A DNA stretch of 6,273 nucleotides from Desulfurococcaceae archaeon (GTDB taxonomy: Archaea > Thermoproteota > Thermoprotei_A > Sulfolobales > Desulfurococcaceae), in assembly GCA_023269765.1 (NCBI GenBank), contig JAGDWH010000007.1, positions 1 to 6,273 of the forward strand, in the 5' to 3' direction. The notes under the pieces are model-generated. The model searched no databases. It had not been told where the DNA came from and saw nothing but the letters and a program-made list of their open reading frames with translations. A program made the position numbers and the translations under genes. This document shows, in pieces, positions 1 to 4,749 of this stretch. The first letter of the stretch is position 1. Each line of letters starts with the position of its first letter.

Positions 1-65
1 GCCACGTCAGAGTGGCTGTGAGGTCCGCGAGGCCTCGCAGCCAATCTGAGCTGGGATCGGGCGCC
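1..65 (+). rRNA. rrf: 5S rRNA, 3' part (5' end outside window)
   Basis: The start of the window matches the 3' half of a crenarchaeal 5S rRNA. A near-perfect stem pairs 14-23 with 33-42 (one G-U pair) around a 9-base loop, and is extended by 7-11 pairing with 45-49. This is the helix IV/V arm. It is followed by the conserved GAGCTGGGATCGGGC (about 48-62), the loop A/helix I 3' strand of archaeal 5S rRNA. The 5' half that would pair with GGGCGCC lies before the window, so the gene is partial by truncation at the edge, not by decay. The exact 3' end is uncertain by a few bases because GC-rich sequence continues to about 78. No 23S or 16S sequence adjoins it downstream; in many crenarchaea 5S is unlinked from the other rRNA genes. 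Identification is by recall of the conserved 3' sequence, not by alignment. Confidence 0.85.
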
Positions 66-120
66 GCGCTCCCGCCGCTTATTAACTAAATGAGCAATTG
101 AAGCCTGTGTAAAAACCCGG

Positions 121-128
121 TATAATAA
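121..128 (+). promoter_or_regulatory. Possible TATA box for the zinc-ribbon gene
   Basis: TATAATAA stands 60 bases before the ATG at 181. A start about 25 bases downstream would fall near 148-152 and leave a leader of about 30 bases that contains the ribosome binding site at 167-171. The bases just upstream (AACCCGG) are not a good purine-rich BRE, so this is only a candidate. Confidence 0.35.
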
Positions 129-166
129 CCCCTATCATGCCAAATATCAAGGAGTGTTAGAAAAGT

Positions 167-171
167 GGTGA
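167..171 (+). promoter_or_regulatory. Ribosome binding site (GGTGA) for the zinc-ribbon gene
   Basis: GGTGA matches the archaeal anti-Shine-Dalgarno complement (GAGGTGAT type) and is 9 bases before the ATG at 181. It decides that start: an in-frame GTG at 154 runs into a TGA at once. Confidence 0.6.
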
Positions 172-180
172 CTTGCTAGC

Positions 181-468
181 ATGGTTAAATTGTGCCCGAG
201 ATGCGGCTCCGTAATGGTTCCTGTGAAAAAAGGCGACGACGTTTACTTAAAGTGCCCTAAGTGCGGCTTTGAGGTCAAGCCCAGAGAAGGCGTAAAGTAC
301 GGCATGAAGTATCAAGTAGAAAAATCAAAGAGAACAGCAACGGCCAGCGTTAGCGAGGGGCAGGAGTCGAAGCTAACGCCTGAAGAACGAGAAATGCTTA
401 AAGAGTACTACGAGATCTTCTTAGAGGAATTTGCACGCAGCGAAGTCGAGGAAGAGTCTGAAGAGTAG
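181..468 (+). CDS. Small zinc-ribbon protein, RNA polymerase subunit M/TFS N-terminal-like
   Basis: The 95-residue product begins with a zinc ribbon: CPRCG at residues 5-9 and CPKCG at 25-29, giving four Cys ligands (5, 8, 25, 28) with Gly-rich knuckles. This is the pattern of the N-terminal ribbon of Rpb9/TFS/TFIIS-related proteins (RNA polymerase subunit M, 15 kDa family). Full archaeal TFS is about 105-115 residues and has a second C-terminal ribbon carrying the acidic D-E hairpin that stimulates RNA cleavage. That ribbon is absent here. Instead, residues 33-63 form a Lys/Ser/Thr-rich linker, 65-85 look like one helix (LTPEEREMLKEYYEIFLEEF), and 86-95 are a very acidic tail. The protein probably docks on a transcription complex or nucleic acid through its ribbon but cannot act as a cleavage factor; that role is inference. 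The start has a good ribosome binding site, and the stop is doubled (TAGTAG). It sits between 5S rRNA and ABCE1, apparently as its own transcription unit. It could instead be an unrelated small zinc-ribbon protein. Confidence 0.8.
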   Translation: MVKLCPRCGSVMVPVKKGDDVYLKCPKCGFEVKPREGVKYGMKYQVEKSKRTATASVSEGQESKLTPEEREMLKEYYEIFLEEFARSEVEEESEE

Positions 469-473
469 TAGCT

Positions 474-531
474 ATGGTCAGTTGAGAGAAAAACTCCTCA
501 CCACTCAGAGCCGTCGCCACACATCATCCAC
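474..531 (-). ncRNA. Candidate C/D box sRNA (2'-O-methylation guide)
   Basis: Read on the minus strand, the pieces fall in the order and size of an archaeal C/D sRNA. They are a closing stem strand GTGG (528-531), C box ATGATGT (521-527, one mismatch to RUGAUGA), a 12-base guide GTGGCGACGGCT (509-520), D' box CTGA (505-508), C' box GTGGTGA (498-504, one mismatch), a 16-base spacer/guide (482-497), D box CTGA (478-481) and a stem strand CCAT (474-477) that pairs with GTGG through one G-U. The stem abuts both boxes, as in a C/D kink-turn. Box to box is 50 bases, the usual archaeal size. Weak points are the absence of any spacer between D' and C', and that I could not place the guides on an rRNA or tRNA target. 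An AT-rich CTTATTAGG (minus strand, near 556-563) lies about 27 bases upstream and could be its TATA box. Confidence 0.42.
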
Positions 532-681
532 TAAAGACAACATCTTCTCCAATATCCTAATAAGTAGCTCCTTAAGGCGGCATGCAGCAATTCCGAAATA
601 ACTCGAGAATTTTTGAGGACTGCCCGTCTTTAAGGTGAAGGGGTTAAGTGTACTTAGGGTAGCCACGGGCTTAGCGATCAC
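505..681 (-). CDS. Weak small ORF, unknown product (58 aa from GTG)
   Basis: A minus-strand frame opens with GTG at 681 (or 666) and ends with TGA at 505-507. The last 25 residues (RLKELLIRILEKMLSLVDDV then WRRL) look like a real amphipathic helix with alternating hydrophobic and charged residues. The first half (KPVATLSTLNPFTLKTG) is unremarkable. There is no ribosome binding site before either GTG and no ATG upstream of the helix. A stop lies in frame just upstream, at about 696-698. Its 3' end overlaps the candidate C/D sRNA on the same strand, so at most one of the two is likely to be the reason for conservation. I list it because the 3' part is coding-like; it may be chance or the remnant of a lost gene. 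Confidence 0.15.
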   Translation of the reverse strand: MIAKPVATLSTLNPFTLKTGSPQKFSSYFGIAACRLKELLIRILEKMLSLVDDVWRRL

Positions 682-691
682 GCGACAGGGC

Positions 692-699
692 TTTTAATA
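692..699 (+). promoter_or_regulatory. TATA box of ABCE1 (leaderless promoter)
   Basis: TTTTAATA is centred about 27 bases before the ABCE1 ATG at 723. Archaeal transcription starts about 25-27 bases downstream of the TATA centre, so the mRNA would begin at or within two bases of the start codon. The purine-rich GACAGGG just upstream could serve as BRE. There is no convincing ribosome binding site before the ATG (only GAAGGG at 709-714), which fits a leaderless message. Confidence 0.55.
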
Positions 700-722
700 C
701 TGCTCGCCGAAGGGTATCGAAA

Positions 723-2534
723 ATGGTTAGAGTGGCGGTTGTCGATAAGGACTACTGTAAGCCTAGCAAGTGCAATTTAGAGTGTATAAGGTTTTGTCCT
801 ATCAATAGAAGTAAGAAGAAGAAGGCAATAGACCTCTCAGAAGACAGGACAAGGGCAGTAATATACGAAGACGTCTGCATTGGCTGTGGTATATGCGTCA
901 AAAAGTGCCCATACAACGCTATTTCAATAGTGAACTTGCCAGATGAGCTTGAAAAAATTGTGGTACATAGATACGGCGAAAACGCCTTCAAGCTATATGG
1001 GCTTCCAATTCCCAGGCTAGGCCAAGTACTGGGCATTATAGGCCAAAACGGCGCGGGAAAGACAACCAGCATAAAAGTGCTATCCGGGCAGCTCAAGCCC
1101 AACCTGGGGAGGCTTAACAACCCTCCTGACTGGGATGAGATAATTAGGACTTTTCGAGGCACTGAATTGCAGTTTTATCTCGAGAAGCTTGCGAACAACG
1201 AAATAAGAGCCCTTGTCAAGCCACAGTACATAGAAGCAGCAAGAAGAGTTTTAAAGGGCACTGTAAGAGAACTTCTCGAGAAAGCCGACGAAAAAGGGGT
1301 TCTCAGAGAAGTCGTTCACGACCTGGCACTAGAAAGAGTGCTTGACAAAAAGGTCAGTGAGCTTAGCGGTGGCGAGCTCCAGAAAATGCTAATAGCAGCA
1401 TTACTCGTTAAGCAGGCAAACGCGTACTTCTTTGACGAGCCCTGCAGCTATCTCGACGTGAGAGAAAGACTAAGAGTCGCGAGGGCAATTAATAAGCACA
1501 CAAACCCTGAGAAAAACTACGTCGTAATAGTGGAACACGATCTCATGGTTCTAGATTACATAACAGACAACGTCGTCATCATTTACGGTGAACCAGGAGT
1601 ATTTGGCATATCTTCAAAGCCCTACAGCACTAGAGCTGGAATAAACCACTATTTGAGGGGCTACTTACCCGCCGAGAACATGAGAATTAGGAACGAGGAA
1701 GTAAGGTTCAGAATAACGGCGAAGTCCGAGGTTAAGCCCGAATTAACATATCCGCTACTAGCGTGGGATAGCATCTACTTCCAGTATCCTGGAGGCTTCA
1801 AGCTCCATGTTGAGAGTGGCGAGGTACACACAGGCGAAGTTGTAGGAGTCGTGGGGCCTAATGGAATCGGAAAGACGACTTTCATCAAGATCTTGGGAGG
1901 AGAGTTAAAACCCCTGCAAGGAGGGGTGCTGATATCAGCGAGCTCTATTAGTATTAAGCCGCAAGAGCTCTCTCCCAAGCTGTTCTCGGAAGAAACCGTC
2001 GCAGCCAATTTAAAAGCAGCATCGCCCCAAGCCCTAGACCCCTCTTCCTGGCTTTACGTGGAGCTGGTTAAGAGGCTAAGGCTCACTAAACTGCTCGAAA
2101 GGAGAGTAGATGAGCTGAGCGGAGGAGAACTACAAAAACTCGCCGTTGCTTGCGCTCTTGCGCGCGAAGCGGATTTGTACTTCCTCGACGAGCCGTCCGC
2201 GTATCTTGATGTCGAAGAAAGGGTAACTGTGGCGAGGACTATAAGAAGAGTCGTAGAAGGAAGAAACAAGGCAGCACTAGTTGTAGAGCACGACTTGCTA
2301 CTTCAAACATACGTAAGTGATAAAGTAATGGTTTTCTGGGGCGAGCCTGCTATTGAGGGAAAAGCAACAAAACCCCTAGAACCGCGGGAGGGCTTCAATA
2401 TATTGCTGCGTAACCTCGATGTAACTGTCAGAAGAGACCCAGAAACATGGAGACCTAGAGTAAACAAGCCAGGCTCGGTACTTGAGAGAGAACAAAAGTC
2501 GCGCGGGGAGTACTTCGCAGCAGAAGCAATTTAA
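723..2534 (+). CDS. abcE1: ABCE1/Rli1 ribosome recycling ATPase
   Basis: The 603-residue protein has the full ABCE1 layout. It is a soluble twin-ATPase that splits ribosomes into subunits after termination or rescue, working with aRF1 or Pelota. The N-terminal iron-sulfur domain has eight Cys in two groups (12, 17, 21, 25 and 52, 55, 58, 62; the second is the ferredoxin-like CIGCGICVKKCP) for two 4Fe-4S clusters. NBD1 has Walker A GQNGAGKTT (107-115), the ABCE1-specific helix-loop-helix insertion (PPDWDEIIRTFRGTELQ, 134-150), signature LSGGELQ (214-220), Walker B with D238-E239, and H-loop H272. NBD2 has Walker A GPNGIGKTT (378-386), signature LSGGELQ (465-471), Walker B LYFLDEP with D489-E490, D-loop SAYLD (492-496) and H-loop H523. 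No membrane segment is present. All catalytic residues and the usual length are retained. Walker A of NBD1 reads GQNGAG where most family members, as I recall, have GTNGIG; this is a mild variation. The gene appears to be transcribed alone from a leaderless promoter. Confidence 0.97.
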   Translation: MVRVAVVDKDYCKPSKCNLECIRFCPINRSKKKKAIDLSEDRTRAVIYEDVCIGCGICVKKCPYNAISIVNLPDELEKIVVHRYGENAFKLYGLPIPRLGQVLGIIGQNGAGKTTSIKVLSGQLKPNLGRLNNPPDWDEIIRTFRGTELQFYLEKLANNEIRALVKPQYIEAARRVLKGTVRELLEKADEKGVLREVVHDLALERVLDKKVSELSGGELQKMLIAALLVKQANAYFFDEPCSYLDVRERLRVARAINKHTNPEKNYVVIVEHDLMVLDYITDNVVIIYGEPGVFGISSKPYSTRAGINHYLRGYLPAENMRIRNEEVRFRITAKSEVKPELTYPLLAWDSIYFQYPGGFKLHVESGEVHTGEVVGVVGPNGIGKTTFIKILGGELKPLQGGVLISASSISIKPQELSPKLFSEETVAANLKAASPQALDPSSWLYVELVKRLRLTKLLERRVDELSGGELQKLAVACALAREADLYFLDEPSAYLDVEERVTVARTIRRVVEGRNKAALVVEHDLLLQTYVSDKVMVFWGEPAIEGKATKPLEPREGFNILLRNLDVTVRRDPETWRPRVNKPGSVLEREQKSRGEYFAAEAI

Positions 2535-2568
2535 ATAAATATCTTAAAATTTCAAATCACACATAAAT

Positions 2569-2581
2569 GAAACCTTTATTA
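2569..2581 (+). promoter_or_regulatory. BRE/TATA promoter of the aldolase/phosphatase gene
   Basis: GAAACC (2569-2574) followed by TTTATTA (2575-2581) is a good archaeal BRE plus TATA pair in the 84-base gap after ABCE1. Transcription would start near 2603-2606 and leave a leader of about 15 bases before the ATG at 2619. That leader carries only a weak ribosome binding site (GCGGGGTTA). Confidence 0.6.
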
Positions 2582-2618
2582 GCCCTTGACATAATTACAG
2601 TAAAGCGGGGTTAAGTCC

Positions 2619-3722
2619 ATGCCTGAGAAAGTAACCCTGTCCGTCATAAAAGCAGACGTAGGAAGCATAGCCGGACATCACATGGTGCACCCTGATCAGC
2701 TAGCAGCGGCGACGAAGGTCCTTGCTGAAGCTAAGCAAAAAGGTATACTAATAGACTTCTACGTAACGCACGTAGGTGACGACATACAACTAATAATGAC
2801 TCACACCAAGGGACCCGATCACCCAGACATACATGGACTAGCGTGGGAGGCCTTCAAAGCAGCCGCCAAAGTCGCGCGCGAACTAAAGCTATATGCAGCC
2901 GGCCAAGATCTCCTGTCTGAGGCCTTTTCAGGTAATGTTAGAGGACTTGGACCCGGCGTAGCAGAGCTTGAAATGGAGGAGAGAGCTTCAGAGCCTGTTG
3001 TGACTTTTCACGCGGATAAAACAGAACCAGGCGCATTTAACTTGCCAATGTTCAGGATATTCGCAGACCCGTTCAATACAGCGGGGCTTGTTATAGACCC
3101 TAAAATGCACGATGGCTTTATATTCGAGATTTACGACGTGTTTGAAGGCAAGAGCGTATTAATGAAGTCACCAGAAGAAATGTACGATATTCTTGCACTA
3201 ATAGGAACTACTGGAAGATACATCGTTAGAAGAGTCTATAGAAAAAGCGACAACCTGCTGGCAGCTGTTGTTAGTGTCGAGAGGCTTAACTTAATAGCAG
3301 GCAGGTATGTTGGGAAAGACGATCCAGTTGCCATAGTTAGGGCACAGCACGGCTTGCCCGCGCTTGGCGAGATACTAGAGGCATTTACACTACCTCACTT
3401 AGTAGCTGGATGGATGAGGGGCAGTCACTACGGACCATTGATGCCCGTCCCGATGAGGTACGCGAAGACAACGCGATTTGATGGACCACCAAGAGTCATT
3501 GCACTAGGATGGAACATTAGCAAAGGCAGGCTAATAGGGCCTGTTGACTTGTTCGACGACGTAGCCTTTGACGAGACGAGAAGGCTTGCACAGCTGATTG
3601 CAGAGTACATGAGAAGGCATGGCCCATTCATGCCACACAGACTAGGACCCGAGGAAATGGAATACACCACCCTACCACAAGTACTTGAAAAGCTCAAAGA
3701 CAGATTCGTCAAACTAGGATAA
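2619..3722 (+). CDS. fbp: Bifunctional fructose-1,6-bisphosphate aldolase/phosphatase
   Basis: The 367-residue product is a clear member of the archaeal type V FBPase family, the FBPA/P enzyme studied in Sulfolobus tokodaii and Thermoproteus neutrophilus. One Mg-dependent active site condenses dihydroxyacetone phosphate with glyceraldehyde 3-phosphate and then hydrolyses the 1-phosphate, making gluconeogenesis to fructose 6-phosphate effectively one-way. Family blocks visible are IKADVGSIAGHH (10-21, metal-binding Asp13), THVGDDIQLIMTH (50-62, Asp54/Asp55), AAGQDLLSEAFSGNVRGLGPG (near 93-113), ADKTEPGAFNLP (132-143), GRYVGKDDP (228-236), GWMRGSHYGPLMP (264-276), RFDGPP (286-291) and DLFDDVAFDETRRLA (310-324). 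Lys233 with Tyr230 corresponds to the Schiff-base lysine and its tyrosine (K232/Y229 in the studied enzymes), and Tyr349 to the mobile-loop tyrosine. The N-terminus fits the family. The C-terminus stops soon after the conserved LEKLKDRF and lacks the longer tail I recall in Sulfolobus. Triosephosphate isomerase, which balances its two substrates, lies 96 bases downstream. Confidence 0.97.
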   Translation: MPEKVTLSVIKADVGSIAGHHMVHPDQLAAATKVLAEAKQKGILIDFYVTHVGDDIQLIMTHTKGPDHPDIHGLAWEAFKAAAKVARELKLYAAGQDLLSEAFSGNVRGLGPGVAELEMEERASEPVVTFHADKTEPGAFNLPMFRIFADPFNTAGLVIDPKMHDGFIFEIYDVFEGKSVLMKSPEEMYDILALIGTTGRYIVRRVYRKSDNLLAAVVSVERLNLIAGRYVGKDDPVAIVRAQHGLPALGEILEAFTLPHLVAGWMRGSHYGPLMPVPMRYAKTTRFDGPPRVIALGWNISKGRLIGPVDLFDDVAFDETRRLAQLIAEYMRRHGPFMPHRLGPEEMEYTTLPQVLEKLKDRFVKLG

Positions 3723-3771
3723 AAGACGAATAATGACTTAGAAGCAGCGCAACGAAGCCCATTGTAATTGG

Positions 3772-3776
3772 TTTTT
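3772..3776 (+). terminator. Possible T-tract terminator after the aldolase/phosphatase
   Basis: TTTTT in GGTTTTTGTC lies 50 bases after the stop codon and just before the TATA-like sequence of the isomerase gene. Archaeal polymerase can terminate at such T-runs without a hairpin. The run is short, so read-through into the isomerase gene is possible. Confidence 0.25.
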
Positions 3777-3791
3777 GTCAAATCCCCCTTC

Positions 3792-3797
3792 TATAAA
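3792..3797 (+). promoter_or_regulatory. TATA-like sequence before triosephosphate isomerase
   Basis: TATAAA is centred about 25 bases before the isomerase ATG at 3819. Taken alone it predicts a leaderless message. However, a strong ribosome binding site at 3802-3808 lies between this box and the ATG and would be lost from a leaderless transcript. Either the box is not the main promoter, or two transcript types exist: a leaderless one, and a longer one reading through from the upstream gene that uses the ribosome binding site. Confidence 0.35.
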
Positions 3798-3801
3798 GCA
3801 T

Positions 3802-3808
3802 GAGGTGA
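3802..3808 (+). promoter_or_regulatory. Strong ribosome binding site (GAGGTGA) for triosephosphate isomerase
   Basis: GAGGTGA is a near full complement of the archaeal 16S rRNA 3' end and is 10 bases before the ATG at 3819. It is the best such site in the window and supports translation of the isomerase from a message that starts upstream of it. Confidence 0.65.
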
Positions 3809-3818
3809 CGTAATATCG

Positions 3819-4526
3819 ATGTCTGCCGAGAAACCCATTTTAGCAGTCAACTACAAGGCCTACTACCCCCACAGCTTCGGTAAACATGCAATTGAAATAG
3901 CTAGAGCAGCCGTTAGAGTAAAGAGCGAGCTGGACGTTGAAATAATACTGGCTCCGCCCTTTACTGAGCTCTATAGAATACTCCAAGAAGTAGAAGGCAC
4001 CGGCATAAAAGTTTATGCACAGCACGCAGACCCTCTAGAGCCGGGGGCCATCACGGGGTATCTGCCCCTTGAAGGACTAAAAGAACTCGGTGTACACGGC
4101 GTTATTGTAAATCACAGCGAACACAGGCTTAAACTATCTGAAATACACTACATCATTAAGAAAGCCCGTGACTTAGGCCTCGAAGTTCTCGCCTGCGCAG
4201 ATGTGCCTGAAACGGGCGCTGCAATTGCTGTTTTAGAACCCCATATGGTAGCTGTGGAGCCGCCGGAGCTCATAGGTACGGGGGTGAGCGTTAGCAGAGC
4301 GAAACCAGAAGTTATAACAAGGAGCGTGGAGCTGATTAAGAGAGTGAACCCCCATGTAAAGATCCTCACGGGTGCCGGCATATCAACAGGCGAAGACGTA
4401 TACAAGGCAATCAAGCTGGGAACCGTTGGCGTCTTAGTGGCCTCTGCCATAGTCAAAGCAAAGGACGTGTATTCCGTAATTAGAGAAATGGCTCAAAACG
4501 CCCTTAGAGCGTTTGAAGAAGATTAA
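3819..4526 (+). CDS. tpiA: Triosephosphate isomerase (archaeal short form)
   Basis: The 235-residue protein interconverts dihydroxyacetone phosphate and glyceraldehyde 3-phosphate in the cytoplasm. The catalytic set is complete: Asn11 and Lys13 in AVNYKAY (9-15), His99 in NHSEHR (98-103, where bacterial and eukaryotic forms have GHSERR), and Glu147 in AVEPPELIGTG (145-155). The latter runs into the mobile loop 6 (ELIGTGVSVS, 150-159). The phosphate-binding GAGIST (185-190) and LVASAIV (206-212) close the barrel. Length is about 15-20 residues under the 250 of bacterial and eukaryotic enzymes, because helices are trimmed; this is typical of archaeal, usually tetrameric, thermostable forms. The ATG has the best ribosome binding site in the window. 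Its position straight after FBP aldolase/phosphatase puts two consecutive gluconeogenic activities together. The tRNA-Thr begins only 31 bases after the stop. Confidence 0.97.
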   Translation: MSAEKPILAVNYKAYYPHSFGKHAIEIARAAVRVKSELDVEIILAPPFTELYRILQEVEGTGIKVYAQHADPLEPGAITGYLPLEGLKELGVHGVIVNHSEHRLKLSEIHYIIKKARDLGLEVLACADVPETGAAIAVLEPHMVAVEPPELIGTGVSVSRAKPEVITRSVELIKRVNPHVKILTGAGISTGEDVYKAIKLGTVGVLVASAIVKAKDVYSVIREMAQNALRAFEED

Positions 4527-4541
4527 AACCCCATACACGCA

Positions 4542-4550
4542 TTTTTCTTC
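4542..4550 (+). terminator. Possible pyrimidine-tract terminator after triosephosphate isomerase
   Basis: TTTTTCTTC starts 15 bases after the isomerase stop and 7 bases before the mature tRNA-Thr. A T-rich tract here could end the isomerase message. It could equally be part of the tRNA leader, since no clear TATA box for the tRNA is seen between 4527 and 4557. Confidence 0.3.
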
Positions 4551-4557
4551 ATTAGAA

Positions 4558-4659
4558 GCCGCCGTAGCTCAGCCAGGTAGAGCGCCGGCCTCGTAAGGCC
4601 TTATTGGAACCGAAGTCGGGGAAAGCCGGTGGTCGCGGGTTCAAATCCCGCCGGCGGCT
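4558..4659 (+). tRNA. tRNA-Thr(CGT), intron-containing
   Basis: A full cloverleaf can be drawn. The acceptor GCCGCCG (4558-4564) pairs with CGGCGGC (4652-4658). The D stem is GCTC/GAGC (4567-4570 with 4580-4583) with loop AGCCAGGTA. The anticodon stem CCGGC (4585-4589) pairs with GCCGG (4625-4629). The variable loop is TGGTC, and the T arm is GCGGG-TTCAAAT-CCCGC (4635-4651). The discriminator is T at 4659, and CCA is not encoded. After removal of a 28-base intron the anticodon loop is CTCGTAA with anticodon CGT (4592-4594), so the tRNA reads ACG as threonine. G1-C72 and C2-G71 agree with what I recall as archaeal threonine identity pairs. The mature length is 74 bases before CCA addition. It follows the isomerase gene by 31 bases on the same strand and may be processed from that transcript. 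The reading is secure; the exact intron ends are ambiguous by a base because both junctions sit in A runs. Confidence 0.96.
4596..4623 (+). other. tRNA intron at the canonical 37/38 site
   Basis: The 28-base insertion between A37 (4595) and A38 (4624) is at the standard archaeal position and can be folded toward a bulge-helix-bulge, the substrate of the splicing endonuclease. The bulges are TA|A at the 5' junction and AA|A at the 3' junction. Between them C32, T33 and C34 pair with G4621, G4620 and G4619, but the fourth pair would be a G35-G4618 mismatch. The inner intron arm pairs 4597-4602 with 4612-4617 around a 9-base loop, with one C-A mismatch and G-U pairs. The motif is therefore slightly relaxed, as is common in crenarchaea with the heterotetrameric endonuclease. 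Confidence 0.85.
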
Positions 4660-4749
4660 TTACTCAAGTCGAGCTGCTTCCCCACTATTACTAGTTGCTT
4701 GTGAACTATAGTGATTAATCAAGCCTTCTCGTCAAGCCATCCTAAAGCT
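4660..4749. other. Short intergenic gap, convergent gene ends
   Basis: The gap lies between the tRNA-Thr end and the stop codon of the flavodiiron gene on the other strand. It contains a short direct repeat, TCAAGCC at 4719-4725 and 4732-4738. I see no RNA gene, no T-rich terminator for the minus-strand gene and no open frame of note. Confidence 0.4.

Noticed and set aside
1..78. GC-rich hairpin first considered as the 3' end of RNase P RNA or 7S (SRP) RNA.
   Set aside because: The conserved ACAGAA of RNase P and the SRP helix 8 core are missing, while the GAGCTGGGATCGGGC end and the helix IV/V arm fit 5S rRNA.
723..940. Cys-rich N-terminus of ABCE1 as a separate ferredoxin gene.
   Set aside because: It is in frame and continuous with the ATPase domains and matches the known iron-sulfur domain of ABCE1.
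752..1162. Long open frame (136 codons) antisense to the start of ABCE1.
   Set aside because: It is opposite a clearly coding gene, has no recognisable motif, and its Ser/Pro/Leu-rich translation is typical of a shadow frame.
3730..3760. ATAATGA near 3730 as a C box of a second C/D RNA.
   Set aside because: No CTGA D box or closing stem follows at a suitable distance.
4148..4456. Open frame (102 codons) antisense to triosephosphate isomerase.
   Set aside because: It lies wholly within a gene whose catalytic residues are intact and has no ribosome binding site or family features.
4719..4738. Direct repeat TCAAGCC x2, possible operator or attachment site beside a tRNA.
   Set aside because: It is only seven bases, does not match the tRNA 3' end, and no integrase or other mobile gene is present.
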